Shown here piece by piece: positions 1 through 9,865 of a DNA stretch of 64,000 bases (position 1 is its first letter; each line of letters begins with the position of its first letter). The stretch is from the NCBI RefSeq assembly GCF_900187945.1, contig NZ_FYEH01000007.1:1-64000 (forward strand), read 5' to 3'. The DNA is from Arboricoccus pini. Its GTDB lineage: Bacteria; Pseudomonadota; Alphaproteobacteria; Geminicoccales; Geminicoccaceae. The notes beneath the pieces were generated by a model. It saw only the letters and a list, made by a program, of their open reading frames with translations. It was not told the DNA's origin and made no database searches. Both the position numbers and the translations under genes were made by a program.

Positions 1-471
1 GTCGCCATGTTCGTCCTCCATGAGCAGAACAGGGGCCGCGATCCGGCCCGGAGCATGGCCGAGCGCTTCGTCGCCCGGGCCGAGGCCGCCGCGCGGGAGA
101 CGCAGCCCAGGCCCGAGCGTCGCCTACCCGTACCGCCGGCCGAACCGCGCCAGCCGCCGGGCGACTGGAGCCATTGCGCGGCGATACCCGAGCACCAGGA
201 GGAGGCGGAAGCGCTGGCCCTGGCCGATCTGCGGCGGGTGGCGCGGGACAACCGGGCTGAGCTGAACCGGCTGGCGGACAAGCTGGCGTCCGAGGCCGAG
301 CGGATGGGTACGGGTCTCGGGCCGAACGCGCTGCCCTCGCTTCGCCTTGAGGCGGTGGCGCGTGGTGTGGCGCGGTACTGGCACGAACGGCCGGCGGAGA
401 GCATGCAGGCGGCGATACGCTTGCAGGGTGCGAGGAAGATCGGCCGCTATGGGACCGGCCCGCCCTCGTGA
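1..471 (+). CDS. Hypothetical protein, C-terminal part (gene enters from the left edge)
   Basis: The reading frame is open from the first base, so the gene very probably begins outside the window; the in-frame ATG at 7 is unlikely to be the true start. About 156 residues are visible. They are rich in Arg, Ala and Glu and look helical. A proline-rich linker lies around residues 35-55, and the last 60 residues hold a compact helical segment with the run ARYWHERPAES. There is no signal peptide or membrane segment. I do not recognise the family. A tail of a mobilisation or relaxase-type protein is conceivable from composition, but nothing here proves it. Confidence 0.5.
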   Translation, partial: VAMFVLHEQNRGRDPARSMAERFVARAEAAARETQPRPERRLPVPPAEPRQPPGDWSHCAAIPEHQEEAEALALADLRRVARDNRAELNRLADKLASEAERMGTGLGPNALPSLRLEAVARGVARYWHERPAESMQAAIRLQGARKIGRYGTGPPS

Positions 472-1695
<1,224 letters not shown>

Positions 1696-1696
1696 C

Positions 1697-2011
1697 ATGG
1701 CTAAAGTGATCGTCACCGACCGTGAAGGCGCGGATCATGAACTGAACGGCCAGAGTGGCTGGTCGCTCATGGAGATCATCCGTGAGGCGAACCTGCCGAT
1801 CGAGGCGGCCTGCGGCGGCTGCTGCGCCTGTGCGACCTGCCACGTCTATGTGGATGCTGCCTGGGTGGACAAGCTCGCTGCCCCTGAGAGCGACGAGAGC
1901 ATGATGCTGGACGAGGCCTTTCAGGTGCAGGACAATTCGCGTCTTTCCTGCCAGGTCAAGTTCACGGACGCGTTGGACGGCCTCAAGGTCACGCTGGCGC
2001 CCGAGTTCTGA
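1697..2011 (+). CDS. [2Fe-2S] ferredoxin, ISC/adrenodoxin type
   Basis: A small soluble electron carrier of 104 residues with one plant/adrenodoxin-type [2Fe-2S] cluster. The cluster ligands are visible as C39-x5-C45-x2-C48 plus C85 in LSCQVK, the pattern of the adrenodoxin/Fdx (ISC) subgroup. Two further cysteines, C42 and C43, sit inside the loop. In many proteobacteria this ferredoxin serves iron-sulfur cluster assembly or P450-type oxygenases. No isc gene is nearby, and the reductase one base upstream suggests a dedicated NADPH -> FNR -> ferredoxin chain. The terminal acceptor is not encoded in the window. Confidence 0.93.
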   Translation: MAKVIVTDREGADHELNGQSGWSLMEIIREANLPIEAACGGCCACATCHVYVDAAWVDKLAAPESDESMMLDEAFQVQDNSRLSCQVKFTDALDGLKVTLAPEF

Positions 2012-2325
2012 TCACCGGCGGTCGGGGCATTCCCCGGCTGCCCGGCATCGTCTTGGCAGGACCGCCTTCAATTTCGGTTCGCCTGATGGCGCTCAGTCCG
2101 TCTTTCTTCGCGCCCGCGCCCGCGGCCTGCGGTCGGCGCCTGTTGCGCCCGCTTTCACGACATGATATCTAAGCATCAATTCCTATAAAGATCGACTGCC
2201 CGACTTCGCCCGCGTCGAGGGCGGTCCGAATGGCCGGCCTTCGACCGATCTCGCAGGGAACGTCAGCGGTCCGGAGAGTCGCGATCCTGGCGTGCCCGCG
2301 CGTCCTGCTGGACGCAGGCGGGTTC

Positions 2326-2407
2326 GCCGCCTCCCGTGCGTGCCGGCAGGACGCACGGGCGACGGGAGGAGTGCCGGATTCGGTGCCGCGATTGGAGTGG
2401 CAGGGTG
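2326..2407. repeat. Direct repeat copy 1 (~80 bp)
   Basis: This copy starts GCCGCCTCCCGTGCGTGCCG and runs through a core GCCGGATTCGGTG to CAGGGTGCCGG. It matches the copy at 2439-2520 almost base for base, apart from a few substitutions and small indels. The centre-to-centre distance is about 113 bp. Confidence 0.75.
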
Positions 2408-2438
2408 CCGGCACTTGGGCTGACCGCAGGCGCAGGTT

Positions 2439-2520
2439 GCCGCCTCCCGCGCGTGCCGGCAGGACGCGCGGGGACGGGGGAAATGCCGGATTCGGTGTCG
2501 CGGTTGATGGCAGGGTGCGG
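2439..2520. repeat. Direct repeat copy 2 (~80 bp)
   Basis: Second copy of the unit at 2326, sharing GCGTGCCGGCAGGACGC and GCCGGATTCGGTG. Its GGCAGGACGCGCGGG arm is the reverse complement (one mismatch region) of sequence at about 2296-2312, so the cluster also has inverted symmetry. This is typical of intergenic palindromic repeat families. Confidence 0.75.
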
Positions 2521-2623
2521 GCGCGTGCCACCTCTCCGGCAGGTGGTGCGGGCAAGCGCGGGGCGTGTCGCCGCCGGCCAGGCCGGAGCCGAAGACTCCG
2601 CTGGTGCCCGGGAGACATTGGCA

Positions 2624-3067
2624 TCAACGACCGGGCTCGTCGGTCCGGCCGCGCTGCCGGTTGGCATGGCGCATGGTAGCGATGTCGTCGAGTTCGCGGG
2701 CGGCGCGTTGCCGACGTTCCTCGTCCTCAAATCGTTGTGCCCGCTCGGCCAGCGTCTCGATGCGTTTTACCTCGCGATGCCGGGCGAACATGACCTCGCG
2801 CAACTGCTCACGTTCGCAAAGCAGTTCCTGGCGCATCTCCTCGGCCACCCGGCGTCCCGCCTGGCGGGCCTGCAGCCAGGTGCCGAGCGTAGCGACCTCT
2901 TCGGCCGTCCGGCTGATGGCGATCTCGTGTGGGAGGGCGTGGAGGTCGGCGGTCAGGGCTGCCTCCAGCGCTTCGATGCGCAGCTCGCAGTCACGGACAT
3001 TGGCCCGCGCGAGGTCCAGTTCCGGCTGGCTCAGGCGCGCCAGAAGCCGCAGGGTCGCGACCTTCAT
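2624..3067 (-). CDS. fliJ: Flagellar export chaperone FliJ-like protein
   Basis: 147 residues, almost entirely charged helical sequence with heptad-like spacing (for example ELDLARANVRDCELRIEALE), as expected for the coiled-coil hairpin of FliJ. FliJ sits in the FliI hexamer of the flagellar type III export apparatus and recycles chaperones. The family is poorly conserved in sequence, so the call rests on length, coiled-coil character and position downstream of fliI on the same strand. Its ATG overlaps the stop of the preceding small ORF as ATGA, which implies translational coupling. Confidence 0.75.
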   Translation of the reverse strand: MKVATLRLLARLSQPELDLARANVRDCELRIEALEAALTADLHALPHEIAISRTAEEVATLGTWLQARQAGRRVAEEMRQELLCEREQLREVMFARHREVKRIETLAERAQRFEDEERRQRAARELDDIATMRHANRQRGRTDEPGR

Positions 3068-3324
3068 CGCGCGCCGCCGCCGATGGGCTCAGCCCTTCCC
3101 GGCGGCGGCGAAACGGGAGGGTGCCCGTCGGTCGAACGTCGACGCTGCTGGCAGGGAACAGAGGCCTGGAGCATGGGCGACGGCGCCGCGCGTTCGGCGC
3201 TCGCTTCCGCCAGCCGGTCGCCATCGATCGCCCGCGCGAGTGATGGCAGCGCTGGCAACGCGGATCGCGCGCCGGCGGCGCAATGAGACGAAGCGGGGGC
3301 GGCCTTTGCCATGCACTTTCTCAT
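3064..3324 (-). CDS. Small putative gene between fliI and fliJ, coupled on both sides
   Basis: An 86-residue frame whose ATG overlaps the fliI stop (ATGA at 3324-3321) and whose TGA overlaps the fliJ ATG (ATGA at 3067-3064). This exact tiling is the pattern of translationally coupled operon genes. The product is Ala/Pro/Ser/Arg-rich with a disordered, proline-rich C-terminus (PPVSPPPGR) and three cysteines. I recognise no family. It could be a real accessory export protein, or a non-coding spacer that stays open by chance in GC-rich DNA. Weak similarity of composition to a FliK-like linker is not evidence of function. Confidence 0.4.
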   Translation of the reverse strand: MRKCMAKAAPASSHCAAGARSALPALPSLARAIDGDRLAEASAERAAPSPMLQASVPCQQRRRSTDGHPPVSPPPGRAEPIGGGAR

Positions 3325-4766
3325 CCGCCGGCACTCATGCCGGCTGGCTCGGATGCCAGGCAGGCGGCCAGCAGGTCGAAGGCATTCCCGGCCGTGGGCG
3401 GCTCGTCGGCGGATTGACGCATCAGCGCTTCGAGGCGTGGCATCCGGGCGATGGCTTCGTCGAGCAGCGGATTGGCGCCCGTCTTGTAAGCGCCCAGTTG
3501 AATGAGTTCCGCCATCTCGGCATGGCAGGCCAGCAGCTGGCGCGCGTGCTGCACGGATTCGCGCTCTTGTGGCGCATAGCAGTCGGGCGCGGTGCGCGAG
3601 AGGCTGCGCAGGACGTCAATGGCGGGAAATCGCCCGCGTTCGGCGATCTTGCGATCTAGGATGACATGGCCGTCCAGGATGCCGCGTACGGCGTCGCTGA
3701 CGGGCTCGTTCATGTCGTCGCCTTCGACCATGACGGTGAAGAGACCGGTGATGCTGCCGCTGTCCGGACGACCGGGGCCGGCGCGTTCCAGGAGCCTTGG
3801 CAGTTCGGCAAAGACGCCGGGCGGATAGCCCCTGGTCGTCGGCGGTTCGCCCGCCGCGAGGTAGATCTCGCGCAGCGCCATGGCGAAACGCGTTACGCTG
3901 TCGAGGAGGCAGAGTGCCTTGAGGCCGCTGTCGCGGCAGGCCTCGGCGATGGTCAAGGTGAGATAAGCGGCCCGGCGCCGCATCATGGGCGGCATGTCCG
4001 ACGTCGCGACGACAACGATGCTGCGTGCCAGACCTTCGGGGCCCAGCGTCTTGCTGAGGAAATCGTGCAACTCGCGACCGCGTTCGCCGATCAGGCCGAT
4101 CACCATGATGTCGGCCTCGCTTGCACGAGCGATCATCGACATAAGGCTAGATTTGCCGACGCCGGTACCGGCGAAGATGCCGAGCCTCTGGCCCTCGCAG
4201 CAAGGCGTGAATAGGTCCATCGCACGGACGCCAAGATGGAGCTTTGAGCCGGTGCCGCTTCGCTCGTGGGCGGGTATGGCGGGTGCGTGGAGCGGATAGG
4301 GTCGAGGACCATTTCGCAGTGGTCCTTTTTCGTCCAGCGGGCGAGCGAGCGGGTCGAGGACGCGCCCCCGCCAGGACGCATCGGGCAAGACGCAGTGCTG
4401 ACGCTCGTCGATGGCCACGCGGGCACCCAGCATGATGCCGCGTGGCTCCGCGTAGGGCAGGACCAGAGCACCTTCGGGATGAAGGGCCACGACCTCACCC
4501 AGCATGGCGCGCGCCCGGTCGAAGGGCCGGCCGGGCAGATATTCGGGCTCGATCCAGCACATGCTGCCGATGCTGGCCACGTCATCCAGGCCGGCGCAGG
4601 TAACGAGGCTACTGGAACAGCGCGTCACCCGTCCACCGCGCCGCACCAGCGCAGCATGGCGCAGATGGTCCAGCGCGTTCTCGCGCCACGGGCAAAGCTC
4701 GGCATCGATGGCCTGTAACGCCCGGGGGACGTCAAGGCCGGCAAAGGTTGGGGACGCGTTGGTCAT
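3321..4766 (-). CDS. fliI: Flagellum-specific ATPase FliI
   Basis: The ATPase of the flagellar type III export apparatus, related to F1-ATPase beta. It works as a hexamer at the cytoplasmic face of the basal body. 481 residues is a slightly long but normal size. The Walker A motif GTGVGKSS has its lysine at residue 205, followed by the family signature VIGLIGERGRE. Further conserved runs are LLDSVTRFAMALREI and TTRGYPPGVFAELPRLLERAG. The N-terminal ~100 residues are the divergent beta-barrel domain. Divergent from ctrA across 133 bp containing a CtrA box, and followed without a gap by the 86-residue ORF and fliJ. Confidence 0.96.
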   Translation of the reverse strand: MTNASPTFAGLDVPRALQAIDAELCPWRENALDHLRHAALVRRGGRVTRCSSSLVTCAGLDDVASIGSMCWIEPEYLPGRPFDRARAMLGEVVALHPEGALVLPYAEPRGIMLGARVAIDERQHCVLPDASWRGRVLDPLARPLDEKGPLRNGPRPYPLHAPAIPAHERSGTGSKLHLGVRAMDLFTPCCEGQRLGIFAGTGVGKSSLMSMIARASEADIMVIGLIGERGRELHDFLSKTLGPEGLARSIVVVATSDMPPMMRRRAAYLTLTIAEACRDSGLKALCLLDSVTRFAMALREIYLAAGEPPTTRGYPPGVFAELPRLLERAGPGRPDSGSITGLFTVMVEGDDMNEPVSDAVRGILDGHVILDRKIAERGRFPAIDVLRSLSRTAPDCYAPQERESVQHARQLLACHAEMAELIQLGAYKTGANPLLDEAIARMPRLEALMRQSADEPPTAGNAFDLLAACLASEPAGMSAGG

Positions 4767-4833
4767 GGATGGTCGTCGCCACGAGGACTGGTTTTGAAAC
4801 GAAGGAGGATGTGCCCAATCTGCCCGTCGACCA

Positions 4834-4848
4834 TTAACACGGCGTTAA
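4834..4848. promoter_or_regulatory. Perfect CtrA box (TTAA-N7-TTAA)
   Basis: TTAA, 7 bases, TTAA lies 52 bp upstream of the ctrA start and 68 bp upstream of fliI on the other strand. This is the full consensus for the response regulator CtrA. In this divergent spacer it could serve autoregulation of ctrA, control of the fliI operon, or both. Confidence 0.85.
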
Positions 4849-4899
4849 GATCATTCTGGCAAAAAGGAGGCATGCGAGGGCCACAAACCGGAGTTTAAG

Positions 4900-5598
4900 A
4901 TGCGCGCTCTTCTGATTGAGGATGACGCCGTATCGGTTCGTTTGATCGAGCTCGCTCTGAAAAGCGAGGGTATCATCTTTGAATCGACGGCCAGTGGCGA
5001 GGAGGGCATCGAACTCGCGCGTATCTACGATTTCGACGTCATCATCCTCGACATCCGCCTGCCCGACATCGAAGGCTACGAGGTGTTGCGTCGCCTTCGC
5101 CATGCTCGCGTGCGAACCCCGGTCATCATCGTCTCGGCCAAGACCGACCCGCTCGACAAGGCCAAGGGGCTGACCTGCGGTGCCGATGATTTCCTGAGCA
5201 AGCCTTTCGATCGCCGCGAGATGACGGCCAGAATTCAAGCCGTTGTTCGGCGCTCCAAAGGTCATTCGCAACCTTCCGTCAAGATCGGTCGCCTCAGCGT
5301 CAACATGGACGCCCGCACCATCGAGGTGGACGGCAAGCGCCTCAATCTGACCGGCAAGGAATACAGCATGATGGAGCTGCTGGCGCTTCGCCAAGGTACG
5401 ACGCTGACGAAGGAAATGTTTCTCGACCATATCTATGGCGGCATGGACGAGCCCGAACTCAAGATTATCGACGTTTTCATCTGCAAGCTGCGCAAGAAGA
5501 TTGCCACGGCGACAGGTGGCGAGAGCTATATCAGCACCGTCTGGGGTCGAGGCTACGTGCTCAGGGAAACCCTTGCTCCCGTCGATCGGGTGGCCTGA
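4900..5598 (+). CDS. ctrA: Cell-cycle response regulator CtrA
   Basis: OmpR-family transcription factor that controls flagellar, chemotaxis and cell-cycle genes in alphaproteobacteria. 232 residues. The receiver domain (1-120) has acidic residues D8 and D9, phospho-acceptor D51 and the KPF lysine near 103. The winged-helix domain carries the nearly invariant stretches [35 protein letters not shown] and [10 protein letters not shown]. The C-terminus lacks the Ala-Ala end of Caulobacter CtrA (it ends RVA). A GGAG six bases before ATG fixes the start. The perfect CtrA box upstream suggests autoregulation; sciP and several likely targets are within 12 kb. Confidence 0.96.
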   Translation: MRALLIEDDAVSVRLIELALKSEGIIFESTASGEEGIELARIYDFDVIILDIRLPDIEGYEVLRRLRHARVRTPVIIVSAKTDPLDKAKGLTCGADDFLSKPFDRREMTARIQAVVRRSKGHSQPSVKIGRLSVNMDARTIEVDGKRLNLTGKEYSMMELLALRQGTTLTKEMFLDHIYGGMDEPELKIIDVFICKLRKKIATATGGESYISTVWGRGYVLRETLAPVDRVA

Positions 5599-7464
5599 GC
5601 CGCTCCCCCAACGTCGCAATCGTCCATCCAGCGAGACCGTCGCTTGCCATCGGGCGCAAAGCGGTGGCGGACCGGTCACGCGGTCGTGTCTATTACCGGC
5701 CCACTCATGTATCGGTCTGCCGATCGCCCGCTACCGGTCCCACGGCGATAGCGTTTAGCCTCGACCAGCCGGCGCGGATACGGATCATGCATCGCCGCCT
5801 CGGCCCGTCTGTCATTGCATGTCCAGCCCGCCGGCGAGTAGAGCGCCTTCCGCTCGCGCGCGGCGTCGGGCATATCGTCAAGGCCTCCCGCTTCGCGCCG
5901 GCATTGTTCACCGGGTGGCCTTGGTCAGCTATTCGACAAGTCTCGAGACGGCCCCGACGATGAACATCCTCTTCCTCGTATCCGCGAAGACTGCCCGAGA
6001 CACCCGACCGGCTCTGATCCCGTGATCAGCGTGACGCCGTATCCTTATTCGCGCTCCATCACGATCGTAGGACCTACGTGGCGCGCGTACCAAGGAGGTG
6101 CTGCAACCTCATCGTCTACGAGCGATCGGGATGACGCTGGCCAGGGGACTGCCCGGCCCGCGCTCGGCATCCGCCGTTTGCTTCATGTCGCGAGAACGCC
6201 TTATTTGCATCCCGGTCAATATAACGAAGCATGCCGCAGATCGCCCATAGCGAAGGCCGCGCGGCAGTCCCGTCGTCTCTAAAGTGATCGTGTTACGCGC
6301 GGAGGGCCGTCCGCGATCTCCGATCGAATCGGGCAGCGATGCTCGACCAGCAGAGATTTCGACGCCCGAAGAGACCATGGACCCCCGAGCCCTGCTAAGA
6401 AAAAGCGCCGCCGCCGACTTTTCGCGCGAGACGATTGACACAGCGATCGGCGGGTCGGCGGCCAAGCCAGTCTGAACGAACTTTCCTGGCGGTGCGGCAC
6501 GACACTCGCTGGATGAATCTAGGCCTCTCGAACGCGCTTGACGCTAGCGGCGGCCCGCGTATTAGCAGGACCCGGCAACGATGCCGCGTGCTTCTGGCCG
6601 CAATGCACGCTTTCTCATGCCGAGCGCCTGGCGGCCGGATCGTCGTCTCAGCCGTCATAGCCGCCCGCCGGTACCGCTAAGACCCGATGGCGCCAGATCG
6701 CGGGTCGTTCAGGTCGGACACTCCCGAGCTTGTCGAGCCGCTGAATGCCGCGGAGGAGGACAGGCCGGCCTGTGCGCCCCGTTCGGTCGCGACATCGCGA
6801 GAAATGACGCTCGACGAACCGATGCGAACGTCGCAGCAGCAGAATCAAGCCGTGTGCTGAGGTCTTCGGCATCTCTCCAGACGAGAATGTCATTGCCCGC
6901 CTCGTCGATGCGTCCCTGTTAGAACGGCACGATAAGGGGCGATTTAGCGAGCCCCTACAGGAGCCTTCAAATCTCGCGGCCGTTATGGGCGGCGTCACCC
7001 GGCCTTGCGGAAGACAACACGGCCACGCCTGCCGACGATCCGCCACGCGGCCAGACAGTACCGGCGCGTCGCTCTCACGCGCCCGATCGAAGGGGCCGCT
7101 ATCCTGCTCGCGTCGGCTCAAGAATGAGCGGGATGCGATGTGCCGCCTCGCATGTCTGCCCGTGATGATCTCCGGCCGGCCGAAACTCTCTTCGACTAGA
7201 CGACGGGTGGAAATGGCCAGTGCGGTGCGCAACGTGCGTAGCCTAGACGCGTCGTTTCCGGCCGGCCGAAACGTTCGTGCGCCAGCAGACGGTGGCGCAG
7301 ATGGTCGGGTGCGCGCCGACGAATGCGGCGGTGAGGTAGGGTCGGCCAGGGCAATCATCGCCGCACCGGCCAATGCGGTTGCCGGGCCGAGCATGCAGGA
7401 CCCATATCGTAGTCGGCGCCGGGCACGATGCGAGTGTCGAGCGTCTCGAGCGCACCTTCGCGGG
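5599..7464. other. 1.87-kb gene desert between ctrA and flbD
   Basis: The two flanking genes converge on this stretch. Frames in all six phases are short or composed of Arg/Ser/Pro-rich translations with no recognisable motif, and none has a good ribosome-binding site. By eye the G+C is somewhat lower and the codon-position bias of real genes is missing. I found no TTAA-N7-TTAA box, tRNA, SRP RNA, RNase P or tmRNA signature. It may be a decayed gene or an untranslated element. Confidence 0.55.
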
Positions 7465-8787
7465 TCAATGATAAAGTTCGCGTCCCATCATCGCTACCGG
7501 TGGCTGCGGCCGTCGCGTGTCTTGATACTGCCGCAGCTTGTTACGCAAGGTCCGGATCGAGATGCCCAAGAATTCGGCGGCGCGCGTGCGGTTGCCGCTT
7601 GTATGATCGAGCGTCTGCGTGATGAGCTCCCGCTCCATGTCGGCGATCGTCATGCCGACGAAGCCAAGGTGGGCGTCGGGTACCGTCACGTCGTCACGCC
7701 GCAAATGACGCTGAAAGACGATGTTCTCGCCGTCAAGTGGACTGCCCTGACCGAGCAGAACCGCGCGATGAATGCAGTTCTCGAGCTCGCGCACATTGCC
7801 GCGCCAGGCATGCGCGCTCAGCCGCCGGAGAGCGGCCTGGGTGATCGGCGGCGTCGAGATGCCGGCCGCCTTGGCGAATTTCGCGGCAAAATGATGGGCC
7901 AGCGGCCCGATATCCAAGGGCCGCTCGCGCAAAGGCGGGATCTCGAGGCTGACGACGTTGAGGCGGAAATAGAGATCCTCACGGAACAGGCCGTCGCTTA
8001 CGGCCTGTTCCAGGTTACGGTTGCTGGTGGCAATGAGGCGGATATCGACCTTGAGCGGCCGACCGCCACCCACACGATCGATCTCACGCTCCTGGATCGC
8101 GCGCAGCAGCTTGGCCTGCAGACGGGGATCCATCTCGGTTATTTCGTCCAGGAGCAGCGTTCCTGTATGCGCCTCCTCGAACTTGCCGACCCGCCTGGTC
8201 ATGGCGCCTGTAAAGGCACCCTTCTCATGACCGAAAAGCTCGGATTCGAGCAGGGTCTCGGGAATGGCGGCGCAGTTCAGCGAGACGAAGGGCCCACCGG
8301 CGCGTTTGCTTCGGGCGTGAATGAAGCGGGCCACGACTTCCTTTCCGGTGCCGCTCTCCCCAGTGATCAGAACGCTGGCATCCGAGGCCGCGAACTGACG
8401 CGCCATGTGGAGCGTCTGGCGCATGCTGGGGTCGCCGCAGGCCGGCAGGCCTGGGCCATGTTCGAGCTGCCGCAAATGCTCCATGACCGATTCGATCGTC
8501 ATGTCGAGGGAGAGGTGCTGGCGCCCTCGAACGGCATCGCCGGCGCCAGCTACGTTCTCGACGCCGACCAGGGTCACCTGGCCAAACTCCGTGGCAAGCC
8601 TGGCCTCGATCGACTGGAAACTGTCGTCATTGTCGACGAGGACGATCCAGGACAGTGGTCGCTCGCGCAGGGCGGCAAGCACAGCCCCCAGGCTTGTTGC
8701 CCGCTCGATCGTAACGGTATCGGAATTTGCCGCCGCCAGACGGCCGAGCAATCGACAGGAGCCGTCTCCTAGCGCGATGAGGTTCAT
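7465..8787 (-). CDS. flbD: Sigma-54-dependent flagellar regulator FlbD
   Basis: Activates sigma-54 promoters of late flagellar genes and represses the fliF operon in Caulobacter. 440 residues from the ATG at 8787, which has GGAAG seven bases before it; an ATG 12 bp upstream is also possible. The N-terminal ~120 residues are a degenerate receiver. The AAA+ domain has Walker A GESGTGKE and the sigma-54 contact loop GAFTGA within ELFGHEKGAFTGA. The C-terminal Fis-type helix-turn-helix reads GNRTRAAEFLGISIRTLRNKL. It is the last gene after fliF-fliG-fliH-fliN, exactly as in the Caulobacter fliF operon. Confidence 0.93.
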   Translation of the reverse strand: MNLIALGDGSCRLLGRLAAANSDTVTIERATSLGAVLAALRERPLSWIVLVDNDDSFQSIEARLATEFGQVTLVGVENVAGAGDAVRGRQHLSLDMTIESVMEHLRQLEHGPGLPACGDPSMRQTLHMARQFAASDASVLITGESGTGKEVVARFIHARSKRAGGPFVSLNCAAIPETLLESELFGHEKGAFTGAMTRRVGKFEEAHTGTLLLDEITEMDPRLQAKLLRAIQEREIDRVGGGRPLKVDIRLIATSNRNLEQAVSDGLFREDLYFRLNVVSLEIPPLRERPLDIGPLAHHFAAKFAKAAGISTPPITQAALRRLSAHAWRGNVRELENCIHRAVLLGQGSPLDGENIVFQRHLRRDDVTVPDAHLGFVGMTIADMERELITQTLDHTSGNRTRAAEFLGISIRTLRNKLRQYQDTRRPQPPVAMMGRELYH

Positions 8788-8856
8788 GATCGCTTCCATG
8801 GAACTTTCACTCTCAGGTCCAGAGCTTGGGCGTGACGCACCGGCCGGGACAGTCGA

Positions 8857-9165
8857 TTACTCGCCTTTCACGATCTCGGTCATCGTGATGCCCAGTCGTT
8901 CGGCGACGATGATGATCTCGCCACGCGCGATGAGCTTGTTGTTGACAAAGATCTCGACAGGCTCGCCGACCTTGCGGTCGAGCTCGACAACGGCACCGCG
9001 GCCGAGCTTGAGGAGCTGGCCGACCGGCAGATGGGCGCGGCCGAGAACGGCGGAGACCTGAACGGGCACGTCGTAGACCGCCTTTAGCCGATCGACCGCG
9101 TGACCTTCATGGACTTCCTCGGGAGTGGGTTGCTCGCCATCGCTCAGCTCCTTGAGATCCAACAT
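8857..9165 (-). CDS. fliN: Flagellar motor switch protein FliN
   Basis: C-ring component that binds CheY-P and helps set rotation direction and export. 102 residues, mostly the SpoA/FliN domain. The conserved run LGRGAVVELDRKVGEPVEIFVNNKLIARGE is split by no gaps, followed by the usual VVAERLGITMTEI-like end. The short acidic N-terminus matches alphaproteobacterial FliN. It begins 15 bp after the fliH-like gene and is followed by flbD after a 69-bp gap. Confidence 0.95.
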   Translation of the reverse strand: MLDLKELSDGEQPTPEEVHEGHAVDRLKAVYDVPVQVSAVLGRAHLPVGQLLKLGRGAVVELDRKVGEPVEIFVNNKLIARGEIIIVAERLGITMTEIVKGE

Positions 9166-9180
9166 GGGTTTTGTCCTTGC

Positions 9181-9864
9181 CTATGCCTGCGTGGTGGTGA
9201 GGTCGCTTATCGATGCCGAGTCGATCTCGCTTGGTGTGAGGCGCTCCCTCAGGCCGTCGAGCCAGGCGGTGCCGTCGATCTCGGCCCAGCCAGGTTCCCA
9301 GCCGATTAGAACCTGATGCGGAGCCAGCGCCGTCGTCGTCTCGATCTCGACGATCCGGGCAGCCTGCCGGCCTGCCAGGAGCTGCAGCAAGTCGGTACCT
9401 GGAAAGCCGGCGCCCGTCGTCACTCGGACGGGGGCCTGTCGAGCCGGATCCGTCGGTATCAACTCGATGGCACGTCTTGCCGTCGCCGCATCCAGCAGGC
9501 GTTCGCAAGCAGCCGCAAGAACGCCGCGCAGGATGTCGTCCTGACGCCGGATCGAGGCCTTGTAGCTCTCGATGATCGAGGCGATGACCCCTGCGACCTC
9601 GGCCTGGAGGTCGCGCTCGCGTGTGGCCAGCCTCTGCTCGAAGGCCTGCTCGAGGGTCTGCGCGGTCTCCTCGCGGATCCGGGCACAGGCGAGCTCGAGT
9701 GCGCTCGCTGCCGGTTCGGCCTCGGTCGGCACCTCTGTCGGTGCCTGCATCTTGGCCGCGATGAGCGCGATTTCCTCCAGGCGGCGAAAGACGGCCGTTT
9801 TGTCGGCTGCGTCCGTCTTCTTGCCATCCGGCATCCGGTTCGATTGGCGGGCGAAGAGGCGCAT
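9181..9864 (-). CDS. FliH/FlbE-like flagellar assembly protein
   Basis: 227 residues with a long charged coiled-coil centre (roughly residues 55-125, including REETAQTLEQAFEQRLATRE) and a C-terminal alpha/beta domain that ends in a family-like GWEPGWAEIDGTAWLDGL. This is the FliH/SctL layout, which anchors and inhibits FliI in the export apparatus. In Caulobacter the gene at this place, between fliG and fliN, is called flbE. The start follows fliG by one base, and fliN follows after 15 bp. Sequence conservation in the family is low, so position carries much of the call. Confidence 0.78.
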   Translation of the reverse strand: MRLFARQSNRMPDGKKTDAADKTAVFRRLEEIALIAAKMQAPTEVPTEAEPAASALELACARIREETAQTLEQAFEQRLATRERDLQAEVAGVIASIIESYKASIRRQDDILRGVLAAACERLLDAATARRAIELIPTDPARQAPVRVTTGAGFPGTDLLQLLAGRQAARIVEIETTTALAPHQVLIGWEPGWAEIDGTAWLDGLRERLTPSEIDSASISDLTTTQA

Positions 9865-9865
9865 C

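Larger units (their letters stand above)
2012..2623. other. Intergenic region with repeats, no credible gene
   Basis: Between the ferredoxin stop and the end of fliJ lie about 610 bases. Open frames on both strands are low-complexity Arg/Ala/Gly/Pro translations caused by the GC-rich repeats and resemble no protein. The main contents are the two direct repeats at 2326-2407 and 2439-2520, plus a partly inverted arm near 2296-2312. No convincing terminator with a T-run is visible. Confidence 0.6.

Noticed and set aside
2336-3659. Two overlapping long plus-strand frames across fliJ and fliI
   Set aside because: Arg/Ser/Ala-rich antisense translations; the minus strand carries recognisable FliI and FliJ.
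4872-4898. Eight-codon upstream ORF before ctrA
   Set aside because: AAGGAGG lies only one base from its ATG, too close for initiation; the frame is probably accidental.
6985-8772. Long 595-codon frame on the plus strand opposite flbD
   Set aside because: It is the antisense of a clear sigma-54 activator; the translation is low-complexity and has no domain.
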